Below, in pieces: positions 1 through 6,161 of a stretch of DNA of 6,801 bases (within the stretch, counting starts at the first letter, position 1; each line of letters begins with the position of its first letter). The notes below the pieces were generated by a model. It saw only the letters and a program-made list of their open reading frames with translations. It made no database searches and was not told where the DNA came from. The DNA lies in contig CAZJOA010000141.1 in assembly GCA_964547515.1 (NCBI GenBank), positions 1 to 6,801 of the forward strand, written 5' to 3'. This DNA is from UBA11524 sp964547515 (GTDB lineage Bacteria; Bacillota; Clostridia; Christensenellales; Aristaeellaceae). The translations under genes and the position numbers were made by a program.

Positions 1-9
1 CGGCTTTGC

Positions 10-34
10 GCCGCTTTCGACGCGCGAAAGCGGC
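10..34. other. GC-rich hairpin at the left edge
   Basis: GCCGCTTTCG at 10-19 is the exact reverse complement of CGAAAGCGGC at 25-34, leaving a 5-base loop, so a 10-bp perfect stem can form. No T tract follows on either strand, so it is not a typical terminator. It may be the 3' part of an upstream gene or of a structured leader; the window starts too close to decide. Its left arm overlaps a segment (7-14) that could instead pair with the terminator-like hairpin at 114-144. Confidence 0.5.
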
Positions 35-41
35 CGTGTAC

Positions 42-70
42 TTGAAATTCCAAGCAATAAATAAGATAAG
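42..70 (+). promoter_or_regulatory. possible sigma-A type promoter in the leader
   Basis: The stretch from about 42 to 100 is much more AT-rich than the rest of the window. TTGAAA at 42-47 matches the -35 consensus in four to five positions, and GATAAG at 65-70 lies 17 bases downstream as a weak -10 (four of six matches). A second -10-like string, ACTAAT at 87-92, has no good -35 partner. TAAG is repeated three times at 62-74. A start site around 77 would give a leader of some 85 bases containing the hairpin at 114-144. The call rests on short matches only. Confidence 0.3.
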
Positions 71-113
71 TAAGTGTTAGAGATGTACTAATACCAATTC
101 TCCCCCCGACCCC

Positions 114-150
114 TGCGGCGGCGCACGAACGTTGCTCCGCTGCATTTTTT
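114..150 (+). terminator. intrinsic terminator-like hairpin (candidate leader attenuator)
   Basis: Bases 114-125 pair with 133-144 with eleven pairs, including one G-T wobble, and a single C/T mismatch (122/136). The loop is seven bases, and six T residues follow immediately at 145-150. This is the classical form of a Rho-independent terminator on the plus strand. The ribosome binding site of the next gene begins at 152, so no promoter fits between the T tract and that gene. Transcripts of the first gene must therefore cross this element, which makes a regulated attenuator likelier than a simple end to an upstream gene. It could serve both purposes. Confidence 0.72.
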
Positions 151-151
151 G

Positions 152-157
152 AAGGAG
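152..157 (+). promoter_or_regulatory. ribosome binding site of the small membrane protein gene
   Basis: AAGGAG lies six bases before the ATG at 164 and decides that start. The in-frame TTG at 149 sits inside the T tract of the hairpin and upstream of this site, so it cannot use it. The same GAAGGAGTG string recurs in front of the cytoplasmic GH3 gene. Confidence 0.85.
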
Positions 158-163
158 TGCAAA

Positions 164-601
164 ATGGAAACGAACAAGAGAATCCCTGCCGAAGGGAAAG
201 GCGGACGGGCACTTCTGCTCGGTTCGCTGTTGCTGACGGTCATCGCGCTGGTCATGTACCTCTCAAACGGCACGAATGAGTTCACCACCACCCTGTCCGC
301 CAGGGTCATCGCGGGTCTGGGTGCGGCGGCGGTGCTCGATGTGCTCATGCTCCTCTGCCCGGTCAAAATGGGCAAGTATGCGGTGTATGTCTGCGGCCTC
401 TATGCGTGGCTCGCGTATCTGTCCAGCCAAGTCTATTACATCGTGAACGTGTTTGTCGCCATTGACGGCACTTCCTTCTCTGCGGCCTTCCTGGTGACGG
501 CGCTGTCGGGGCTGGCGGCCTGGGTGCTGGCGCTCATTTCGGCGGCAAAGCAGAGGTCCGAGGTCGGCCCTGCCCTCTGGCAGCGCGCCGCAAAGCCCTG
601 A
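164..601 (+). CDS. small four-helix membrane protein, function unknown
   Basis: This 145-residue protein is not recognised as a named family. It has four hydrophobic stretches, at about residues 16-34, 44-64, 71-98 and 106-127. Positive residues lie at the N-terminus (K5, R6, K12, R15), in the short loop PVKMGK (66-71) and after the last helix (K129, R131), which predicts both ends in the cytoplasm. The third segment is long and rich in tyrosine (YLSSQVYYIVNVFV). No catalytic motif, cysteine pair or binding domain is visible. The ATG at 164 is chosen because AAGGAG lies six bases upstream. It is first in the operon, and only 15 bases holding a ribosome binding site separate its stop from the permuted GH3, so the two are probably translated together. 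It might anchor, stabilise or partner that enzyme or the GtrA-like protein, but that is only inferred from position. I am sure it is a gene and unsure of its role. Confidence 0.88.
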   Translation: METNKRIPAEGKGGRALLLGSLLLTVIALVMYLSNGTNEFTTTLSARVIAGLGAAAVLDVLMLLCPVKMGKYAVYVCGLYAWLAYLSSQVYYIVNVFVAIDGTSFSAAFLVTALSGLAAWVLALISAAKQRSEVGPALWQRAAKP

Positions 602-602
602 T

Positions 603-609
603 GGAGGTG
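603..609 (+). promoter_or_regulatory. ribosome binding site of the permuted GH3 gene
   Basis: GGAGGTG lies seven bases before the ATG at 617. The alternative in-frame TTG at 611 would leave a gap of one base and is unlikely. The site begins just after the stop codon of the preceding gene (599-601), consistent with translational coupling. Confidence 0.85.
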
Positions 610-616
610 CTTGACG

Positions 617-3574
617 ATGAAAAAACAGCTTTCCCGTTCCTTCGCGCGGCGGATGAACGTCATCATGGCGACCCTTCTGGCGGTGCTGCTCGTCGGGTCT
701 GATCTGGCCTTCTCCCAGGCATCGATGGTCAATGCGACCCTGGGCAGCAAGACCTTCAAGCTCGTCGCGGACGAGAACGACACGGGGGACTACACCTATT
801 TCCCCGCAGACTATGACAATGCGGCGGACGTGAAGGCCTACGGGCAGTCCGTCGGCGCGGCGGTGGAGGGCGAGGGCATCGTGCTGCTCCGCAATGAGAA
901 CGGCACGCTCCCGCTGGACAAGGGCAGCAGGGTCAGCTGCTTCCTGTATGGCGCGGCGAACCTGAACTACGCCACGTCCGGCTCGTCCGCCGCCGATACA
1001 TCGGCTTATCAGAACCTCCGGGAGGCGCTGGAAAACGAGCAGGTCGGCCTGGAGGTCAACCCCGAGCTGTGGCGCTTCTACACCGAGGGCGCGGGCAAGA
1101 CCTACAAGCCCACCAAGAAGCTCAACCGCAAGCTGAACATGCAGGTGTACTCCGCCAATGCCGCCCCCTGGAGCGCCTACGAGGAGGTGCAGGGGAGCTT
1201 CGCGGCCTATGGTGACGCGGCGATCGTGGTCGTCAGCCGGAACAGCGGCGAGGGCATGGACATCAGCACCGTGCAGAGCGACGGTCAGGACGGCAGCTAC
1301 CTGTCCCTCTCCGATGAGGAGCTCGAGGTGCTGACGGCTTTGAAGGCGCTGAAGGATAAGGGCGAGATCAGGAAGATCGTCGTCCTGCTGAACACGGCGC
1401 TGGCGCTGCGGGCGGACTTCGTGGACAACGCCGCCTATGGCATCGATGCCTGCATGTGGATCGGCAATCTGGGCAGTGCGGGCGTGTCCGCCGTGGCGGA
1501 TGTGCTGGTGGGCAATATCGTGCCCTCCGGACGGCTGGCCGACACCTATGTCAGGGACAATTTCTCCTCGCCCGCCATGGCCTCGTGGATGCTCAACGAA
1601 AAGGGCGTTTTCGCCCAGACCTACGCCAATGCGGACGAACTGGCGCTCAACAGCACCCAGATGTACTACGGCGTGTATTCCGAGGGCATCTATGTGGGCT
1701 ATCGCTACTACGAGACGCGCTATGAGGACGTGGTCATGCAGTCCGGCGGCGCGGGTGCATATGTGTACGGCGATGTGGTGGCCTATCCCTTCGGACACGG
1801 CCTGTCCTACACGCAGTTCGCCTATTCGGATTTCGCCGTGAGCGAGAACGCGCAGGGGGACTATGAGGTGCGCGTCCGGGTGACGAACACCGGGGACACC
1901 TACACCGGCAAGGAGGTCGTGCAGGTCTACCTGCAAAAGCCGTATACGGACTACGACCGGGAAAATCAGGTGGAGAAGGCCTCCGTTGAGCTGGCCGGAT
2001 TCGCAAAGACCTCCGCCCTTGCCCCCGGGCAGAGCGAGACCGTCACCATCACCGTGGAGAAGAGCGACTTCAAGTCCTACGACGCCAACGGCGCGGGCAC
2101 TTACATCCTGGACGCGGGGGACTACTACCTCGCCGTGGGTCGGGATGCACACGACGCGCTGAACAACATCCTCGCGGCGAAGGGCTACACCCCGGCGGAC
2201 GGCATGGACGATGCGGGTGATGCAGCCTTTGCGGCGGTGGCGTGGCACAATCCGGCGCTGGACACCGCCACCTATGCCGTGTCCGCCGAAACGCAGAAGC
2301 CCATCACCAATCAGCTGGACTTCAGCGACATGAACCGCTACGAAGGCCGCGGCGACAATGCGGTGAACTATGTGTCCCGGGCGGACTGGACCGGCACATG
2401 GCCTGTCAGCCCGGCGGTGTTCGCCGTGTCCACCGATGCCTTCGCCTATGACCTGAGCAGCAACAAGCCCATCACCGAGGACGAGACTGCGTCCATGCCC
2501 CGTTACGGCGTGCAGAACGGCTTGACCCTGGCCATGCTGCGCTCCACCGAGGATGAGATCATCCCCTATGACGATGAGCGCTGGGAACAGCTCCTCGACC
2601 AGATGACCTTCTCCGAGCAGGCGCTCCTGGTCACGGACGGTTCGTTCAGCACCAAGGCCATCGGCTCCGTGTCCCTGGGCGGCACGTCCGAGCAGGACGG
2701 CCCCACCGGTGTCGTCGGCAGTGTGACGCAGCTGTCCTTCCCCAGCGAGGGCATCTGGGCATCCACCTTCAACACCGAGCTGATCGCCAAGGTGGGTGAC
2801 GCATTGGCGGAGGACGCACGCCTCGCCGGCATTCAGGGGCTGTACCTCCCCGGGATCAACATCCACCGCACGCCCTATGGCGGACGCACCCATGAGTACT
2901 TCTCCGAAGACCCCTACCTGACCGGCATCGCCGCCGAGGCCGAGATCACCGCGCTGCAGGCCAAGGGCATCATCGCCCATGTGAAGCACTTCATCTTCAA
3001 CGATGAGGAAGCGCAGCGCAATGGCATCTGCATCTGGCTGAACGAGCAGTCGGCACGCGAGATCTACCTCCGGCCGTGGGAATACGCGGTGAAGCCCTCG
3101 CGCGGCAACGCCCATGCGGTGATGTCCTCCTTCAACCGGGCGGGTGCGCTCTGGACGAGCGCCAGCACTGCGCTGGTGCAGAACATCCTGCGCGGCGAAT
3201 GGGGCTTTGACGGCTACATCATCACCGATATGGCGTCCTCCAATGCGGCGCTGTTCATGACCTATGTGGACGGCTTCATGAACGGCACGGATCTGTACCT
3301 GGGCGCGGGCAGCGAAACGGCGCTGGATGCCTACAGGGACAGCCCGACCTTCGCCAGCATGATCCGCGAATCCGCCCATCGCCTGCTCTACGCCATCGGC
3401 AACTTCAGCGCCGCGATGAACGGCGTGTCCTCCTCCCTGCGCATCGTGCCCATCACCCCCTGGTGGGGCGTGACCCTCCGGGTGCTCACCGGCCTGGTGG
3501 CGGTGATGTTCGTGGTGTCCGGCGTGATGCTCGCGCTGACATTCCGCAAAAGCAAATCAAGAATGAAGCATTGA
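617..3574 (+). CDS. membrane-anchored glycoside hydrolase family 3 enzyme with reversed domain order
   Basis: This 985-residue protein is probably a beta-glucosidase or related exo-glycosidase acting outside the membrane. The order is: basic N-terminus and hydrophobic segment (13-32); GH3 C-terminal-type domain (about 74-400) with SGEG, whose E212 is the candidate acid/base, ending in PFGHGLSYT (391-399); fibronectin III-like domain (about 405-515); a middle region with no domain I recognise (about 515-650); GH3 catalytic barrel (about 655-930); and a C-terminal membrane helix (952-976) followed by FRKSKSRMKH. In the barrel, DGP (D694), GRTHEYFSEDP (R757), KHF (K790, H791) and GFDGYIITD with nucleophile D871 are all present, so the active site looks intact. 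Most GH3 enzymes have the barrel first; this reversed order is known from Ruminococcus albus and Butyrivibrio fibrisolvens. The N-terminal segment may be a signal anchor or be cleaved near SQA (33-35). The substrate cannot be read from sequence. Confidence 0.93.
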   Translation: MKKQLSRSFARRMNVIMATLLAVLLVGSDLAFSQASMVNATLGSKTFKLVADENDTGDYTYFPADYDNAADVKAYGQSVGAAVEGEGIVLLRNENGTLPLDKGSRVSCFLYGAANLNYATSGSSAADTSAYQNLREALENEQVGLEVNPELWRFYTEGAGKTYKPTKKLNRKLNMQVYSANAAPWSAYEEVQGSFAAYGDAAIVVVSRNSGEGMDISTVQSDGQDGSYLSLSDEELEVLTALKALKDKGEIRKIVVLLNTALALRADFVDNAAYGIDACMWIGNLGSAGVSAVADVLVGNIVPSGRLADTYVRDNFSSPAMASWMLNEKGVFAQTYANADELALNSTQMYYGVYSEGIYVGYRYYETRYEDVVMQSGGAGAYVYGDVVAYPFGHGLSYTQFAYSDFAVSENAQGDYEVRVRVTNTGDTYTGKEVVQVYLQKPYTDYDRENQVEKASVELAGFAKTSALAPGQSETVTITVEKSDFKSYDANGAGTYILDAGDYYLAVGRDAHDALNNILAAKGYTPADGMDDAGDAAFAAVAWHNPALDTATYAVSAETQKPITNQLDFSDMNRYEGRGDNAVNYVSRADWTGTWPVSPAVFAVSTDAFAYDLSSNKPITEDETASMPRYGVQNGLTLAMLRSTEDEIIPYDDERWEQLLDQMTFSEQALLVTDGSFSTKAIGSVSLGGTSEQDGPTGVVGSVTQLSFPSEGIWASTFNTELIAKVGDALAEDARLAGIQGLYLPGINIHRTPYGGRTHEYFSEDPYLTGIAAEAEITALQAKGIIAHVKHFIFNDEEAQRNGICIWLNEQSAREIYLRPWEYAVKPSRGNAHAVMSSFNRAGALWTSASTALVQNILRGEWGFDGYIITDMASSNAALFMTYVDGFMNGTDLYLGAGSETALDAYRDSPTFASMIRESAHRLLYAIGNFSAAMNGVSSSLRIVPITPWWGVTLRVLTGLVAVMFVVSGVMLALTFRKSKSRMKH

Positions 3575-3609
3575 GGAGCTTTGCCTGAGCTATACGGGGA
3601 AGTGGCCTC

Positions 3610-3695
3610 CATCCCCCTGAATTCGGCGCGGTTTTGCATAATCGACCTGTTTCACAGCATAATCTGCAATTCCGGCAAGAGGTTTCAGGGGGATG
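3610..3695. repeat. 12-bp perfect inverted repeat around the intergenic promoter
   Basis: CATCCCCCTGAA at 3610-3621 is the exact reverse complement of TTCAGGGGGATG at 3684-3695, with 62 bases between. A second pair, AATTCGGC at 3620-3627 and GCCGAATT at 3699-3706, is interleaved with the first, so the two stems would compete. No target-site duplication is visible outside the arms and no T tract follows, so neither a miniature transposon nor a terminator is well supported. The arms enclose the candidate promoter of the next gene. In a read-through transcript from the permuted GH3 gene the arms could fold; in a transcript started at the internal promoter only the right arms are present. Confidence 0.5.
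3634..3663 (+). promoter_or_regulatory. candidate promoter for the cytoplasmic GH3 gene
   Basis: TTGCAT at 3634-3639 and CATAAT at 3658-3663 are spaced by 18 bases, and each matches the sigma-A consensus in four or five of six positions. They lie in the most AT-rich part of the 174-base gap. The string GCATAATC occurs twice, at 3636-3643 and 3657-3664, a period of 21 bases or about two helical turns, overlapping both hexamers. This could be a repressor or activator site. A start near 3670 would give a leader of roughly 80 bases. With no clear terminator after the previous gene, read-through is also likely. Confidence 0.45.
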
Positions 3696-3730
3696 CATGC
3701 CGAATTTCTACCATCAACAGCATGGGCTGG

Positions 3731-3738
3731 AAGGAGTG
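3731..3738 (+). promoter_or_regulatory. ribosome binding site of the cytoplasmic GH3 gene
   Basis: AAGGAGTG precedes the GTG at 3749, with twelve bases between AAGGAG and the start, slightly longer than usual. An in-frame TGA at 3737-3739 blocks any earlier start, and GTG is the only standard start codon before residue 12 (ATG at 3782). Starting at 3782 would remove the first residues of the conserved GH3 N-terminus and leaves no nearby binding site, so GTG is preferred. Confidence 0.75.
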
Positions 3739-3748
3739 AACATCCATC

Positions 3749-6151
3749 GTGAAGACAAAGCATGCCGATCTGCTCGCCCGCATGACGCTGGCGGAGAAGG
3801 CGGCGTTTCTCTCCGGGGCGGACGTGTGGCACACCCGCGCCATCGACCGGCTGGGCATCCCGGCCATGACCCTTTCCGACGGGCCGAGCGGCCTGCGCAA
3901 GCAAGCCGGCGAGGGCGATCATCTGGGGCTGAACGCATCCACCAAGGCGACCTGCATCCCCTCCGCCGCGACCTACGCCAACAGCTGGGATGAAGAGGTC
4001 GCCCGGGCCATGGGGCATGCCGTCGGCGCGGATGCCCGCGCGCAGGGCGTACAGGTGCTGCTCGGCCCCGGCCTGAACACCAAGCGCAGCAGCCTTTGCG
4101 GCCGCAGCTTCGAGTACTATTCCGAAGACCCCTATCTGGCCGGCAAAATGGCCGCCGGCTTCATCCGCGGCGTGCAGGAGAACGGCATCGCCGCCTGCGC
4201 CAAGCATTTCTGCGCCAACAGTCAGGAGCTGCTGCGCATGCACAGCGATTCCGTCATGGATGAGCGCACGCTGCGCGAGATGTACCTGACGAATTTCGAG
4301 ATCGCCATCAAGGAGGGTCAGCCCGGGGCGGTCATGACCTCCTACAACAAGGTCAACGGCACATATACCAACGAGAGCGAGCACCTGCTGGCGGACATCC
4401 TGCGGGGCGAATGGGGCTTTGACGGCATGGTGGTGACGGACTGGGGCGGATCGAACGCCTATGTGGAGGGCGTGCGCGCGGGCATGAATCTGGAAATGCC
4501 CGCCGCCGGGGATGACAGCGCCTGTCAGCTGGTGGAGGCCGTCAAAGCCGGCAGGATCAGCGAGGGCGAGGTCGACCGGCGTGTCGATCAGCTGCTGGAT
4601 GTGGTGCTGGAAACAGCCAAGCATCCGCCCGTCCCCGCCGATGCCGATGCACAGCATGCCGCCGTGCGTCAGGCGGCGGAGAAGTCCATCGTCCTGCTGA
4701 AGAACGACGGGCATATCCTCCCGCTGAAGCGCGATGCCCGGGTCGCCGTCATCGGTGATTTCGCGCTGACCCCCCGCTATCAGGGCGCGGGCAGCAGCAT
4801 GGTCAACGCTGAGCGCGTGGAAAGCCTTGCGGAACACCTGAATGCGTATTTGCCGGAGAACACGGGCTGCGTGCGGGGCTTTGAGCGCCTGGACAAGGCG
4901 AACGACAGCCTGGCGGACGAGGCCGTCACCCTGGCGAAGAATGCGGACTGCGTGCTCTTCTGCCTGGGACTGCCCGAGGCCTTCGAGACCGAGGGTCTGG
5001 ATCGCACACACATGCGCCTCCCGCAGAATCAGATCGACCTGCTGGAAAGGGTCTGCGCCGTCAACCCCCATGTCATCGCGGTGCTCAGTGCGGGCAGCGC
5101 GGTGGAAATGCCCTGGATCGACCGCTGTCAGGCGCTGGTGTACGGCGGCCTGGGCGGACAGGCCAGCGCGACCGCCATGCTCAATGTGCTCACGGGCAGG
5201 GTGTGTCCCGGGGGCAAGCTGGCAGAGACCTTCCCCATGGCCTACGCCGATCTGCCCGTCAGCCGGTATTACCCCGGCGAGGAGGCCACCAGCGAATACC
5301 GCGAGGGACTCTTTGTGGGCTATCGCTACACCGCCACCGCAAAAAAGCAGGTGCGCTTCCCCTTCGGCTTCGGCATGAGCTACACCTCCTTCGAATACGG
5401 CGGACTCACCGTCAGCAGCGAGGGTGTGCGCTTCACCCTCCGCAACACGGGGGACTGCCCCGGCGACGAGATCGCTCAGCTTTACGTCAGCCTGACGGAC
5501 AGCCGCGTCCTGCGCCCCGAACGCGAATTGAAGGGCTTCGTCCGCGTCCATTTGCTCCCCGGCGAGCAAAAGCAGGTCTCCATCCCCTTCGACGCATACA
5601 CCTTCCGCTATTTCAGCACCGATTCCGGACGCTTTGAGACCGAGGGCGGCCTGTACACCCTGCGGATCGGCGCGTCCAGCGAGGACATCCGCCTGACCGC
5701 TTCGCACAAGGTTACGGGCACGGCGGGTGAGTCCCCCCTGCCCGACGTGATGGACTGCTATCGCCGGTGCGAGCTGCATCAGGTGTCCGACACGGCCTTC
5801 ACGGCGCTGCTGGGGCATCCCATCCCCACGCACGGGTGGGATCGGCATCAGCCCCTGGGCATGAACGACACCATCCGCCAGATGGCCTACGCGAAAAACC
5901 CCATCTGCCGCCTCGTCGCCAAGCTCCTCAGCGGCATGATCGACAAGGCCGTCGCCCAGGGCAAGCCCGACCTGAACCTGCTCTTCATCTACAACATTCC
6001 CTTCCGCGGCATGGCCAAGATGATGAACGGCATGGTCTCCATGGCCATGGCCGAGGACATCTGCTACATCGCCAACGGACATTTCTTCCGGGGCGCGGGA
6101 CGGCTGGTGAAGCATTTCTGCACCCGCCCCCAGCTCCGGCAAAGCAAGTGA
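3749..6151 (+). CDS. cytoplasmic glycoside hydrolase family 3 beta-glucosidase with C-terminal extension
   Basis: This 800-residue enzyme has no signal peptide or membrane helix and should act in the cytoplasm, probably releasing terminal beta-linked sugars. It follows the usual GH3 order: a barrel at about 12-260 with MTLAEKAAFLSG, DGPSG (D44), GRSFEYYSEDP (R119, E122), KHF (K152, H153) and GFDGMVVTDWGG, in which D231 is the nucleophile; a second domain at about 306-545 with SIVLLKND, YQGAGSSMVNA and ETEGLDR, in which E415 is the likely acid/base, ending in PFGFGMSYTSF (538-548); and a fibronectin III-like domain at about 550-655. No PA14 insert is present. Residues 655-800 form an extra segment with LLFIYNIPFRGMAKMMNGM and ANGHFFRG, also seen in other Bacillota GH3 proteins to my recollection but with no function I can name. 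Its stop overlaps the next gene's ribosome binding site. Catalytic residues are complete; the exact substrate is not determinable. Confidence 0.94.
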   Translation: MKTKHADLLARMTLAEKAAFLSGADVWHTRAIDRLGIPAMTLSDGPSGLRKQAGEGDHLGLNASTKATCIPSAATYANSWDEEVARAMGHAVGADARAQGVQVLLGPGLNTKRSSLCGRSFEYYSEDPYLAGKMAAGFIRGVQENGIAACAKHFCANSQELLRMHSDSVMDERTLREMYLTNFEIAIKEGQPGAVMTSYNKVNGTYTNESEHLLADILRGEWGFDGMVVTDWGGSNAYVEGVRAGMNLEMPAAGDDSACQLVEAVKAGRISEGEVDRRVDQLLDVVLETAKHPPVPADADAQHAAVRQAAEKSIVLLKNDGHILPLKRDARVAVIGDFALTPRYQGAGSSMVNAERVESLAEHLNAYLPENTGCVRGFERLDKANDSLADEAVTLAKNADCVLFCLGLPEAFETEGLDRTHMRLPQNQIDLLERVCAVNPHVIAVLSAGSAVEMPWIDRCQALVYGGLGGQASATAMLNVLTGRVCPGGKLAETFPMAYADLPVSRYYPGEEATSEYREGLFVGYRYTATAKKQVRFPFGFGMSYTSFEYGGLTVSSEGVRFTLRNTGDCPGDEIAQLYVSLTDSRVLRPERELKGFVRVHLLPGEQKQVSIPFDAYTFRYFSTDSGRFETEGGLYTLRIGASSEDIRLTASHKVTGTAGESPLPDVMDCYRRCELHQVSDTAFTALLGHPIPTHGWDRHQPLGMNDTIRQMAYAKNPICRLVAKLLSGMIDKAVAQGKPDLNLLFIYNIPFRGMAKMMNGMVSMAMAEDICYIANGHFFRGAGRLVKHFCTRPQLRQSK

Positions 6152-6161
6152 GGAGAATCCC

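Noticed and set aside
1..64. Tail of an upstream coding gene
   Set aside because: All three plus-strand frames are open at the left edge, ending at 45, 64 and 80. None shows a recognisable C-terminus or convincing codon use, so no frame can be chosen.
35..95. Resemblance to the 3' end of 23S ribosomal RNA (GTACTAAT context)
   Set aside because: Only short strings match. The AT-rich repeated stretch between them is unlike ribosomal RNA and the closing helix is not seen.
263..3379. Open frame of more than 1000 codons on the minus strand opposite the permuted GH3 gene
   Set aside because: Its translation is low-complexity in style (rich in His, Gly, Arg, Val, Ala), has no domain or start signal, and lies opposite a clear enzyme gene. 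GC-rich third positions readily leave the antisense frame open.
3597..3616. Hairpin after the permuted GH3 gene as a terminator
   Set aside because: GGGGA and TCCCC can pair with an inner TGG/CCA, but no T tract follows, so termination is not supported.
3610..3695. Miniature inverted-repeat transposable element
   Set aside because: The 86-bp size and 12-bp ends would fit, but no target-site duplication flanks the arms and no second copy is seen in this window.
3634..3993. Overlapping plus-strand open frame covering the intergenic gap and the start of the cytoplasmic GH3 gene
   Set aside because: It has no ribosome binding site, runs through the candidate promoter and out of frame through the conserved GH3 N-terminus, and its sequence resembles no protein.
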